Assembly (NCBI RefSeq): GCF_000711715.1
Contig: NZ_JONN01000001.1
Coordinates: 1,674,001 to 1,738,000 of the forward strand
DNA length: 64,000 nucleotides
DNA from: Sphingomonas astaxanthinifaciens DSM 22298
GTDB taxonomy: Bacteria > Pseudomonadota > Alphaproteobacteria > Sphingomonadales > Sphingomonadaceae
Direction of reading: 5' to 3'
In this document: positions 49,683-58,460 of the stretch, one piece after another
How positions within the stretch are numbered: position 1 is the first letter of the stretch
How the letters are laid out: each line of letters opens with the position of its first letter
The notes under the pieces: generated by a model
Told to the model about the DNA's origin: nothing
The model's database searches: none
Seen by the model: the letters and a program-made list of their open reading frames with translations, nothing else
Program-made: the position numbers and the translations under genes

Positions 49683-51427
49683 CGCCGGCGGGCGACCGCC
49701 GTCCTTTTGTCGTCGATCAGCACCACACCCTCGCGGCGCGGGTCGAAACCGGCATCGAACCGGCCATCGGGCCGGATCAGCACGGCGTGGATTCCGCTGT
49801 CCTCGCCCTGGCCCGGCTTCACCTCGACCCCGCGCGCCTTCAAACCGGCGAGCACCGCGGGCGGGAATTTCGACGCCTCGCCGCTGAAGTTCGCCCCGCG
49901 GGCGATGAGGTTCGGCAATTCGATCGCCTGCTGCACCGGCAGCTTCCACAAGACCGCGCCCATCATCGCCTTGCCGACATAGGCGAGGATCGCGCTTCCG
50001 CCCGGACTTCCGAAGGCGCCGGCGAAGCTGCGGTCGCCGTTCAGGAGAATGAGCGGGGTCATCGACGAACGCGGCCGCTTGCCCGGCGCGACGGCATTGG
50101 CGGTGACCCGGCCATTCTCGTCGGTCGGCGAGAAATTGAAGTCGGTCATCTGGTTGTTGAGGAAGAAGCCGTCGACCATCCTCCCCGAGCCGAAGATGCT
50201 CTCGACCGTGGTGGTCATGCTGACGACGTTGCCGTTCGAATCGCCGACGATGAAGTGCGAGGTGCCGGCGGGCTCGTTGGTCCGGTCGCGGCCGGCGGTG
50301 ACGATCCCGGCGGGGGTGCCCGCGGCGGGCGGCGGACCGGCCGTCGGTGCGATCAACGCCGCGCGCCGCGCGAGATAATCAGGAGCGAGCAGCCCTTCGA
50401 CCGGCACGTCGGCGAAGGCCGGATCGCCGACATAGCGGTCGCGGTCGGCGTACATCAGGCGCGAGGCCTCGGCGAACAGGTACCAGCCCTGCGGATCGTT
50501 CGGCCCGCGGCTGGCGATGTCGGTCCGGTCGAGCAGCCCCAGCAGCTCGAGCGTCCCCACCCCGCTCGACGGCGGCGGGGGCACGCAGGCCTCGTAACCC
50601 TGCCAGGCCTTGCACAAAGCCTCGCGCTTGAGCGGCCGGTAGCGGGCGAGGTCGGCGAGGCTCATCGCGCCCGGATTGGTCTCCTCGCGCACCTTGGCGA
50701 CGATCCGCGCCGCGGTCTCGCCGCGATAGAGGACGTCCGCGCCGCCCCGCGCCAGCCGGCGCAGGAAGGCGGCGTAGGCCGGGTTCTGGAGGAGATCGCC
50801 CGCGGTAAGCCTGGTCCCGTCGCGCTTGCTGAAATATTTGACCACGTCGGGCGCGCTCAGCTCGGGATAATTGCCCGCCAGCAGCTTGCCGAGCCGCGGG
50901 CTGATCACGAACCCCTGCTCGGCCAGCCGCGCGCTCCCCTCGAACAGGCTGTTCCACGGCAGCGCGCCATGCTCGCGCTGGGCGAGCTCGAGCATCCGGA
51001 CGGCACCCGGGACGCCGGTCGCGCGCCCGCTCAGCACCGCCACCGGAAAGGGCAGCGGCTTGCCGTCGGGGCCGATGAACATGGTCGGCGTGGCCCCGGC
51101 CGGGGCGGTCTCGCGGCCGTCATACACCCGCACCGTCCGGGTACGACCGTCATAATAGGTCATGAAGGCGCCGCCGCCGATCCCGCTCGACTGGGGTTCG
51201 ACGAGACCCAGCGTCGCCTGCACCGCGACCGCCGCGTCGACCGCGCTCCCGCCGCGCTGGAGCACCTCCATCCCCGCCTTGGCGGCCAGCGGGTTGGCGG
51301 CGATGACGAAGCCGGGCCGGGCCGTCGCCGGGACCGCGACCGGCGCGGTTGGCCGCTCCAGCGTGGCGCAGCCCGAGGCGGCGAGGACAAGGAACGGGGC
51401 GAAGCGGAGGCGCGGGTTCATGGTCAT
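49679..51427 (-). CDS. ggt: Gamma-glutamyltransferase (glutathione hydrolase)
   Basis: A 582-residue GGT. The N-terminal signal MTMNPRLRFAPFLVLAASGC looks like a lipoprotein signal. The autocleavage and catalytic Thr lies at residue 389 in NEPAGTSHFIV, so the precursor should split into about 370- and 194-residue subunits. The donor-site motif SSMTPLILL and GGSAILAYVG are present. It degrades periplasmic glutathione and gamma-glutamyl amides. It converges on pyrD with a 4-base overlap. Confidence 0.94.
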   Translation of the reverse strand: MTMNPRLRFAPFLVLAASGCATLERPTAPVAVPATARPGFVIAANPLAAKAGMEVLQRGGSAVDAAVAVQATLGLVEPQSSGIGGGAFMTYYDGRTRTVRVYDGRETAPAGATPTMFIGPDGKPLPFPVAVLSGRATGVPGAVRMLELAQREHGALPWNSLFEGSARLAEQGFVISPRLGKLLAGNYPELSAPDVVKYFSKRDGTRLTAGDLLQNPAYAAFLRRLARGGADVLYRGETAARIVAKVREETNPGAMSLADLARYRPLKREALCKAWQGYEACVPPPPSSGVGTLELLGLLDRTDIASRGPNDPQGWYLFAEASRLMYADRDRYVGDPAFADVPVEGLLAPDYLARRAALIAPTAGPPPAAGTPAGIVTAGRDRTNEPAGTSHFIVGDSNGNVVSMTTTVESIFGSGRMVDGFFLNNQMTDFNFSPTDENGRVTANAVAPGKRPRSSMTPLILLNGDRSFAGAFGSPGGSAILAYVGKAMMGAVLWKLPVQQAIELPNLIARGANFSGEASKFPPAVLAGLKARGVEVKPGQGEDSGIHAVLIRPDGRFDAGFDPRREGVVLIDDKRTAVARRR

Positions 51428-51513
51428 GGGCTAGAGCCGGAACGCCGCTCCGCCAAGCTGGTGCCGTCGGCCTTTGCGCGGCGAGTCCCGAGCCGCTATC
51501 GCTGGGCCGACCC

Positions 51514-52425
51514 ATGGATATCTACCTCCCCATCGCCAACATGAGCGTCAACGCGCTGCTCATCGTGGCGCTGGGCGGGCTGGTCGGCATCCTCTCGGGC
51601 CTGTTCGGAGTGGGCGGCGGGTTCCTGACCACCCCGCTGCTGATCTTCTACGGAATCCCGCCGAGCGTCGCGGTCGCCTCGGCCACCACCCAGATCATCG
51701 GCGCCAGCGTCTCGGGCGTCATGGCCCATACCAAGCGCGGCGGAGTCGATTTCCGCATGGGCGGGGTGATGATCGTCGGCGGCCTGTTCGGCAGCCTCGC
51801 CGGCGCCGGCCTGTTCCGCCTGGCCCAGGCAAGCGGGCAGATCGATGTCCTCATCGGCGTCCTCTACGTCCTCCTCCTCGGCAGCATCGGCGCGCTGATG
51901 CTCAAGGACGCGGTGGTGGCATTGGGCTGGATCAAGCCCAAGGCGGCGCCCGAGACCCGCCGCCGCCATTATCGCTTCATCGCCGCCCTGCCGATGCGCT
52001 GGCGCTTCTACGCGAGCGGCCTCTATGTCTCGCCGCTGGCGCCGATGCTGCTCGGCTTCGCGGCGGGCATCCTCACCGTCCTCCTCGGCGTCGGCGGCGG
52101 CTTCGTGCTGGTCCCGGCGATGATCTATATCCTCGGCATGGCCCCGCGCGTGGTGGTCGGGACCAGCCTCGTCATGATCATCGCGGTCAGCGCGGGCACG
52201 ACCATGATCCACTCGCTCACCACCCGCTCGGTCGACATCGTGCTCGCCGCTTTGCTCCTCGTCGGCGGCGTGGTCGGCGCGCAATATGGCGCGCGGCTGA
52301 CCACCCGGCTCAAGCCCGATCTCCTCCGTTTCAGCCTGTCCATCATCATCATCCTCGTCGCGCTGCGCATGGCGCTCGGCCTCACCTACCGGCCCGACGA
52401 AATCTTCTCGATCGAGTATTTCTGA
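51514..52425 (+). CDS. TauE/SafE (TSUP) family permease
   Basis: A 303-residue membrane protein with about eight helices in two repeats. Each half carries the family glycine motif (GLFGVGGGFLTTPLL near residue 30 and LLGVGGGFVLVPAMI near residue 195). The family moves sulfite, sulfonates or related anions. It is followed 3 bases later by a TIGR02186 gene; that pairing is typical of alphaproteobacteria and suggests one transport unit. Confidence 0.9.
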   Translation: MDIYLPIANMSVNALLIVALGGLVGILSGLFGVGGGFLTTPLLIFYGIPPSVAVASATTQIIGASVSGVMAHTKRGGVDFRMGGVMIVGGLFGSLAGAGLFRLAQASGQIDVLIGVLYVLLLGSIGALMLKDAVVALGWIKPKAAPETRRRHYRFIAALPMRWRFYASGLYVSPLAPMLLGFAAGILTVLLGVGGGFVLVPAMIYILGMAPRVVVGTSLVMIIAVSAGTTMIHSLTTRSVDIVLAALLLVGGVVGAQYGARLTTRLKPDLLRFSLSIIIILVALRMALGLTYRPDEIFSIEYF

Positions 52426-52428
52426 GCC

Positions 52429-53193
52429 ATGCGCCGGCGCCTCATCCTCCCCCTGCTGGCGATCACCCCGCTCCTCATGGGGCAGGCCGGCGCGCGGCTG
52501 GTGCCCGACATCTCCGCCCGCAATATCGAGATCCGCTACAGCTTCAGCGGCGCGCAGCTGCTGCTGTTCGGCGCGATCCTCTATCCCGGCGGCCGCACCC
52601 CCACCCGCCAGCTCGACGTCGCGGTGGTCCTGAAGGGCCCCGTCCAGCCGCTGATCGTGCGCGAGAAGCAGAAGATCGCCGGCATCTGGATGAATGCCGA
52701 CAGCCACCGCTTCTCCTCCGCCCCCTCCTTCTACGCCGTCGCCTCCAACCGCCCGCTCCGGCAGATCGTCGACGAGCGCACCGCCGCGGTCTACGAGCTC
52801 GGGGTCCAGAATCTGCAGCTCTCGCCCGGCGGCGGCGCCCAGCCCGACAAGGAGCGCCGGTTCGAGGCCGGCCTCCTCGACCTGCGCACCCGCCAGGGCC
52901 TCTATGCCGAGAACGACCATGGCGTGGAGATCAGCGACGGGGTCCTCTATCGCGCCCGGATCCGCATCCCCAGCCAGGTCCCGGTCGGCACCTACGAGAC
53001 CGAAACCTATCTCATCGACCGCGGCAAGGTGATCGCCGCCGCGACCAAGGAGGTCGAGGTCCGCAAGGCCGGATTCGAGCGGCTGGTCGCCACCACCGCG
53101 CGCCGCCACGGCTTCTTCTACGGGCTCGCCGCGGTCGCGCTCAGCCTGCTGCTGGGCTGGAGCGCCGCCGCCATCATGGGTCGCCGCGCCTAG
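52429..53193 (+). CDS. TIGR02186 family protein, partner of TSUP permease
   Basis: A 254-residue protein with a signal peptide (MRRRLILPLLAITPLLMGQAGA) and one C-terminal transmembrane helix (FFYGLAAVALSLLLGWSAAAI), leaving about 200 residues in the periplasm. Typical segments are IEIRYSFSGAQLLLFGAI and VLKGP. Its function is unknown; it likely aids the adjacent TSUP permease, with which it is co-transcribed. Confidence 0.87.
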   Translation: MRRRLILPLLAITPLLMGQAGARLVPDISARNIEIRYSFSGAQLLLFGAILYPGGRTPTRQLDVAVVLKGPVQPLIVREKQKIAGIWMNADSHRFSSAPSFYAVASNRPLRQIVDERTAAVYELGVQNLQLSPGGGAQPDKERRFEAGLLDLRTRQGLYAENDHGVEISDGVLYRARIRIPSQVPVGTYETETYLIDRGKVIAAATKEVEVRKAGFERLVATTARRHGFFYGLAAVALSLLLGWSAAAIMGRRA

Positions 53194-53223
53194 AAGAAAT
53201 CTTAACCACGGTCAGCCTATGGC

Positions 53224-53249
53224 CTTGTCCCGAAGCCAATAGGGACAAG
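53224..53249 (+). promoter_or_regulatory. Perfect palindrome in the leader of the HerA-like gene
   Basis: CTTGTCCC (53224-53231) and GGGACAAG (53242-53249), 8 perfect bases around a 10-base spacer, ending 10 bases before the ATG at 53260. It could be an operator or an RNA hairpin that masks or spaces the ribosome site. No T run follows, so it is not a terminator. Confidence 0.5.
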
Positions 53250-53259
53250 TGCCGGAACC

Positions 53260-54942
53260 ATGGACGAAAACGTCAACCTCAAGCAGCTGATCGACGAACT
53301 CTCGAGCGTTGCCGAGGAGGAGACCGGCGGCCGCGTCCCGACCGTCACCGAGAAGCTCGACCCGATCGGGCACGTGATGGACATCGCCGGTTCGGGCAGC
53401 CAGGTCCGCTTCGATCCCGCCCGCCTGCTGGCGCTCAGCACGCACCGCGATCCCTCGGTCGCCATGTCGGGTCAGGTCGGCAGCCAGGTGAAGATGGCGG
53501 TCGGCAATTCGTGGCTGATCGCCAACGTCCGCACCATGCGCCAGGGCGACGACGGCTCGGTCCTCGCCGCGATCGACTTCCTCGGCGAAGGCACCCGCGA
53601 GAAGAGCGGCGGCATGGCCGGCTTCCGCCGCGGCGTCACCCGCTATCCGATCCCGGGCGCCGAGGTGCATGCCGTCACCACCGCCGATCTCCGCCAGGTC
53701 TTCGCCGCCAGCGACAGCGCGCACGTCGAGATCGGCACCGTCTACCCGACCGACGACATCCGCGGCGCGCTCTACATCGACCCGATGCTCTCCAAGCATT
53801 TCGCGATCCTGGGGAGCACCGGTACCGGCAAGTCGACCTCGGTCGCCCTCATCCTGCACCGCATCTCGCAGTACAGCCCCGAGGGTCACATCGTGATGAT
53901 CGATCCCCACGGCGAATATTCGGCCGCCTTCAAGGGCTGCGGCGAACTGTTCAACGTCGACAATCTCCAGCTGCCCTACTGGCTCCTCAACTTCGAGGAG
54001 CATTGCGAGGTGCTGCTGACCACCGACGGCGCCGAGCGCAACCGCGACGCCGACATCCTCGCCAAATGCCTGCTCGCCGCGCGGACCAAGAACAAATTCT
54101 CCGAGCAGTTCGGCAAGGTCACCGTCGACAGCCCGATTCCCTATCTCTTGACCGATCTCAATGCGATCATCGTCGCCGAGATGGGCAAGCTCGACCGCGC
54201 CGGCGACACCACGCCCTACCAGCGCCTCAAGACCAAGCTCGACGAATTGAAGGCCGACCCGCGCTACACCTTCATGTTCTCGGGCATGAACATCACCGAC
54301 AGCATGGGCAGCTTCATCTCCCGCCTGTTCCGCCTGCCCGCCAACGGCAAGCCGATCAGCATCGTCGACGTCTCGGGCGTGCCGTCGGACGTCACCAGCG
54401 TCGTCGTCTCGGTGCTCGCCCGGATGGTCTTCGACTATGCCATCTGGAGCCGGACCGAGGCCCAGCGCCCGATCCTCCTCGTCTGCGAGGAGGCGCACCG
54501 CTACGTTCCGAAGGACGAGAACAACGGCATCCAGGCCGTCCGCAAGATCCTCGAGCGGATCGCCAAGGAAGGCCGTAAGTATGGCGTCTCCCTCGGCCTC
54601 ATCACCCAGCGTCCGTCCGACCTCGCCGAAGGCGTGCTGTCGCAGTGCGGCACGATCATCTCGATGCGTTTGAACAACGACCGCGACCAGGCCTGCGTCC
54701 GCGCCGCCATGCCCGAAGGCGCGCGCGGCTTCCTCGACGCCATCCCGGCGCTTCGCAACCGCGAGTGCATCGTCTGCGGCGAAGGCGTCGCCATTCCGAT
54801 CCGCGTCCGCTTCGACGATCTCGAGCCCGAGAAGCGCCCGGCCTCGAGCGACCCGAGCTTCGCCTCGTTGTGGCGCGAGACCGGCGGCGAAGCCGAGATC
54901 ATCAGCCGCACCGTCAAGCGCTGGCGCGGCCACGGGCGCTAA
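53260..54942 (+). CDS. HerA-like hexameric ATPase (DUF87)
   Basis: A 560-residue FtsK/HerA-type ATPase. Residues about 25-165 form the HerA beta-barrel. Walker A is GSTGTGKST near residue 187; Walker B is ILLVCEEAHRY near residue 408; the sensor segment GLITQRPSDLAEGVLSQCGT follows. HerA proteins translocate DNA, often with the nuclease NurA or with SIR2/other effectors in defence systems. No such partner gene is adjacent. DNA processing is therefore a family-level guess. Confidence 0.88.
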   Translation: MDENVNLKQLIDELSSVAEEETGGRVPTVTEKLDPIGHVMDIAGSGSQVRFDPARLLALSTHRDPSVAMSGQVGSQVKMAVGNSWLIANVRTMRQGDDGSVLAAIDFLGEGTREKSGGMAGFRRGVTRYPIPGAEVHAVTTADLRQVFAASDSAHVEIGTVYPTDDIRGALYIDPMLSKHFAILGSTGTGKSTSVALILHRISQYSPEGHIVMIDPHGEYSAAFKGCGELFNVDNLQLPYWLLNFEEHCEVLLTTDGAERNRDADILAKCLLAARTKNKFSEQFGKVTVDSPIPYLLTDLNAIIVAEMGKLDRAGDTTPYQRLKTKLDELKADPRYTFMFSGMNITDSMGSFISRLFRLPANGKPISIVDVSGVPSDVTSVVVSVLARMVFDYAIWSRTEAQRPILLVCEEAHRYVPKDENNGIQAVRKILERIAKEGRKYGVSLGLITQRPSDLAEGVLSQCGTIISMRLNNDRDQACVRAAMPEGARGFLDAIPALRNRECIVCGEGVAIPIRVRFDDLEPEKRPASSDPSFASLWRETGGEAEIISRTVKRWRGHGR

Positions 54943-55011
54943 GTCCGACCTTTCTTCGCGCCCGCCTCACTGGCGCGGGCCCGAATGCCGCGCGGCGTTC
55001 GTTGGGTTGTC

Positions 55012-55782
55012 ATGGCCATTGCTTTTGAACGCCGCGGAAGCGGCAAGCCGCTCCTCCTCGTCCACGGTCTGGGCAGCTCGCGCGCGGCCTGGGACCCGGT
55101 CGTCGCGGCGCTGGCGAAGGAACGCGAGCTCATCCTCCTCGACCTGCCCGGGCACGGCGCCAGCCCGGCCGAGCAGGATTCGGGCACCTTCGAGGGTCTT
55201 GCGCGGAGCCTCGGGGAGTGGATCGCGGCCGAGAAGCTGACCGGCGTGGCGATGGTCGGCAGCTCGCTCGGCGCCCGACTCGTGCTGGAAATGGCGCGGC
55301 GCGGTGTTGCGGGGCCGGTCGTCGCGCTCGATCCCGGCGGTTTCTGGCAGGGCTGGGAGCGAACGCTCGTCCGTTCCACCCTCCTCGCCTCGGCCGCGCT
55401 GATGCGAACCTTGCGGGGCGCGATTCCCGCCTTGTCCCGCAACTCCGTCAGCCGCAGCCTGCTTTTAGCGCAGCTGTCCGCGCGGCCCTGGGCGCTCGAC
55501 GGCGCGTTCGTCGCGCATGAGCTGACGAGCCTGGCGGATACGCCGACCGCAGCCAGCCTGGTGCGCGATCTCGCCTCCGGTCCCGTTCAGCAGGGCCCCT
55601 CCGCGTCCGGCCCCGTCACCATCGGCTGGGGTCGTCACGACCGCCTCTGCCTGCCCGTCCAGGCCGAGCGCGCGCAACGCGCCTTTCCCGGCTCGCGCCT
55701 GGTCTGGTTCGAGCACAGCAGCCATTTTCCGATGTGGGACGAGCCCGCGAAGGCCGCCGCGCTGATCCTCGAAGCGACCTGA
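55012..55782 (+). CDS. Alpha/beta hydrolase
   Basis: A 256-residue cytoplasmic alpha/beta-hydrolase fold. The oxyanion segment is LLLVHGLGSSRAAW, the nucleophile Ser lies in VGSSLGARL near residue 83, the acid in GRHDRL and the catalytic His in EHSSHFPMWDEP. Substrate is unknown. The ATG at 55012 starts at the family N-terminus (MAIAFERRGSGKPLL). It is separated by 69 bases from the HerA-like gene. Confidence 0.88.
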   Translation: MAIAFERRGSGKPLLLVHGLGSSRAAWDPVVAALAKERELILLDLPGHGASPAEQDSGTFEGLARSLGEWIAAEKLTGVAMVGSSLGARLVLEMARRGVAGPVVALDPGGFWQGWERTLVRSTLLASAALMRTLRGAIPALSRNSVSRSLLLAQLSARPWALDGAFVAHELTSLADTPTAASLVRDLASGPVQQGPSASGPVTIGWGRHDRLCLPVQAERAQRAFPGSRLVWFEHSSHFPMWDEPAKAAALILEAT

Positions 55783-55787
55783 CGGCG

Positions 55788-56828
<1,041 letters not shown>

Positions 56829-56953
56829 TTACTGGTCCCCACCCCGGAGAAAAAACGAAGGCAAGTCAGGGTGATGACCGTGTCCCGCGCGCGCGGCTAG
56901 TGGTTAACGGCGGTTAGGCACGACGCGTTGGAATCGCGCGCCGAACCGAGGCC

Positions 56954-58372
56954 TTACGCGCCGCGCAGCGCCTTCACCCGCGCCCGGATCGCGGCGAGCA
57001 GGCCCTCGTTGACGATCGGCCGGCTGACGAAGGTCACGCCGAGCGGATTCACCGGCACCCCGTCCTTGAGCACCTCGTAGTGGAGGTGCGGCCCAGTCGA
57101 CAGGCCGCTCGAGCCGACATAGCCGATCAGTTCGCCCCGCCGGACCACGCCGCCCTCGGGCGCGACGATCCGGCTCATGTGATTGTAGGTGGTGACCAGC
57201 CCGCCGATGTGCGCGATCCGGACCTGCCGGCCGTAGCCCCCGGCCCAGCCCGCGCGGATCACCTGCCCGTCGGCGGCGGCGACGATCGGCGCTCCCATCG
57301 GCGCGCCGAAGTCGATCCCGTTGTGCATCCGGAAGAAGTGCAGGATCGGGTGCATGCGCGAGCCGAAGCCCGAGGTGATCGGCCCGTCGACCGGGCGCAG
57401 CAGTCCGCTCCGCACCGGCTCGGGGCTGGTCGCCTCGTCGAGCCAGGCCAGCCGCCCCTGCACCGGCCAGCGGACCAGCGAGAGGGTCGGGCCGCCGCCG
57501 CGCTCGAGCCGGGCATAGAGGAGGGGACCGGGGACCACGTCGCCGCTGGCGCTCCTCGCTTGGGCGACCACCAGCTCGAAGCGGTCGGTCGCCGCGACCT
57601 CGCTGCCGACGTCGAGCCGGTCGCCGATCGCCTGGAGATAATCCGCCGCGGCCTGGGGCGAAGCGCCCGACGACCGCAACGCCCAGTAGAGCCCGCCTCC
57701 GGCGCTTCCGCGGATGCGCAGCGGGGTGCGGTCGACCGCGAGGGGCTTCTTTTCGGCCTGCAGCCCATTCGCGCCCCGAACGAGGGCGAAAATGAGGTCG
57801 AGCCGGGCCCGGTAGCGGAGCAATTCGATGGTTCGCCGGCCCGCCGCATCGGGCGCGCCGAGGCGAAGCGAGAGGGTGGTCCCGGCGGCCGGTACCGCCG
57901 CCTCGGCGCGGACGAGGCTCGCCGCCCGGACCGCATCGGCGGCGCTCGCCCCGTTGCGCTGGAGCAGGCTGACGAGGTCGTCGCCCGCCCCGAAGACAAT
58001 CGCGAGGTCGCGCGACAGACGCGCCGGCGCCGACGCGATCGGCCGGGCGCGCGGGCCTTCGCTCATCACGAGCCCGGTCGCCGAGCCCGCCGACAGCGGC
58101 GCCACCGCCAGTGCCTCTTCCTGCCGTGCCTGGTCGGGCCCCTCGGCCTGCGGCATCCCGGCGGGCAGAGGCGCGGTCGAGGGCGCGAGCTGGAGCACGC
58201 CCGCGATCATCAGGGTCAGCGTCGCCGCCCCCCGCCACCAGCGCTTGCTGAGCGGGGCCTCGGCGAGATCGACGACGAGGCGGAACGGCGGCCTGGGCGG
58301 TGCCAGCACGGCCGCCCGGCCGAAAGCGGGCACGGCCGACGCGGCGACCAGCGGGCGGGGCGACTGGAACAT
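56954..58372 (-). CDS. M23 family peptidase (LytM-type) with membrane anchor
   Basis: A 472-residue protein. The ATG at 58372 gives a short cytoplasmic N-terminus, one helix near residues 45-65 (GAATLTLMIAGVLQLAPS), a periplasmic region and a C-terminal M23 domain. The Zn ligands are visible in FFRMHNGIDFGAPMG and GPHLHYEV. All ligands appear present, so it is probably an active peptidoglycan endopeptidase. It is just upstream of mreB on the same strand, which fits a cell-wall growth role. Confidence 0.9.
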   Translation of the reverse strand: MFQSPRPLVAASAVPAFGRAAVLAPPRPPFRLVVDLAEAPLSKRWWRGAATLTLMIAGVLQLAPSTAPLPAGMPQAEGPDQARQEEALAVAPLSAGSATGLVMSEGPRARPIASAPARLSRDLAIVFGAGDDLVSLLQRNGASAADAVRAASLVRAEAAVPAAGTTLSLRLGAPDAAGRRTIELLRYRARLDLIFALVRGANGLQAEKKPLAVDRTPLRIRGSAGGGLYWALRSSGASPQAAADYLQAIGDRLDVGSEVAATDRFELVVAQARSASGDVVPGPLLYARLERGGGPTLSLVRWPVQGRLAWLDEATSPEPVRSGLLRPVDGPITSGFGSRMHPILHFFRMHNGIDFGAPMGAPIVAAADGQVIRAGWAGGYGRQVRIAHIGGLVTTYNHMSRIVAPEGGVVRRGELIGYVGSSGLSTGPHLHYEVLKDGVPVNPLGVTFVSRPIVNEGLLAAIRARVKALRGA

Positions 58373-58460
58373 GGCCGCCTTGTCCCCCAACAAGGTTAAC
58401 GCCGCGCTAAGCGACGAACGGAGAATGAGCCGCCTTGCGCACTGCTGCGTTCCTGCCAAC

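Noticed and set aside
51474..54578. A 1034-codon plus-strand frame across the TSUP, TIGR02186 and HerA genes
   Set aside because: It is an alternative frame of three well-supported genes with arginine-rich composition.
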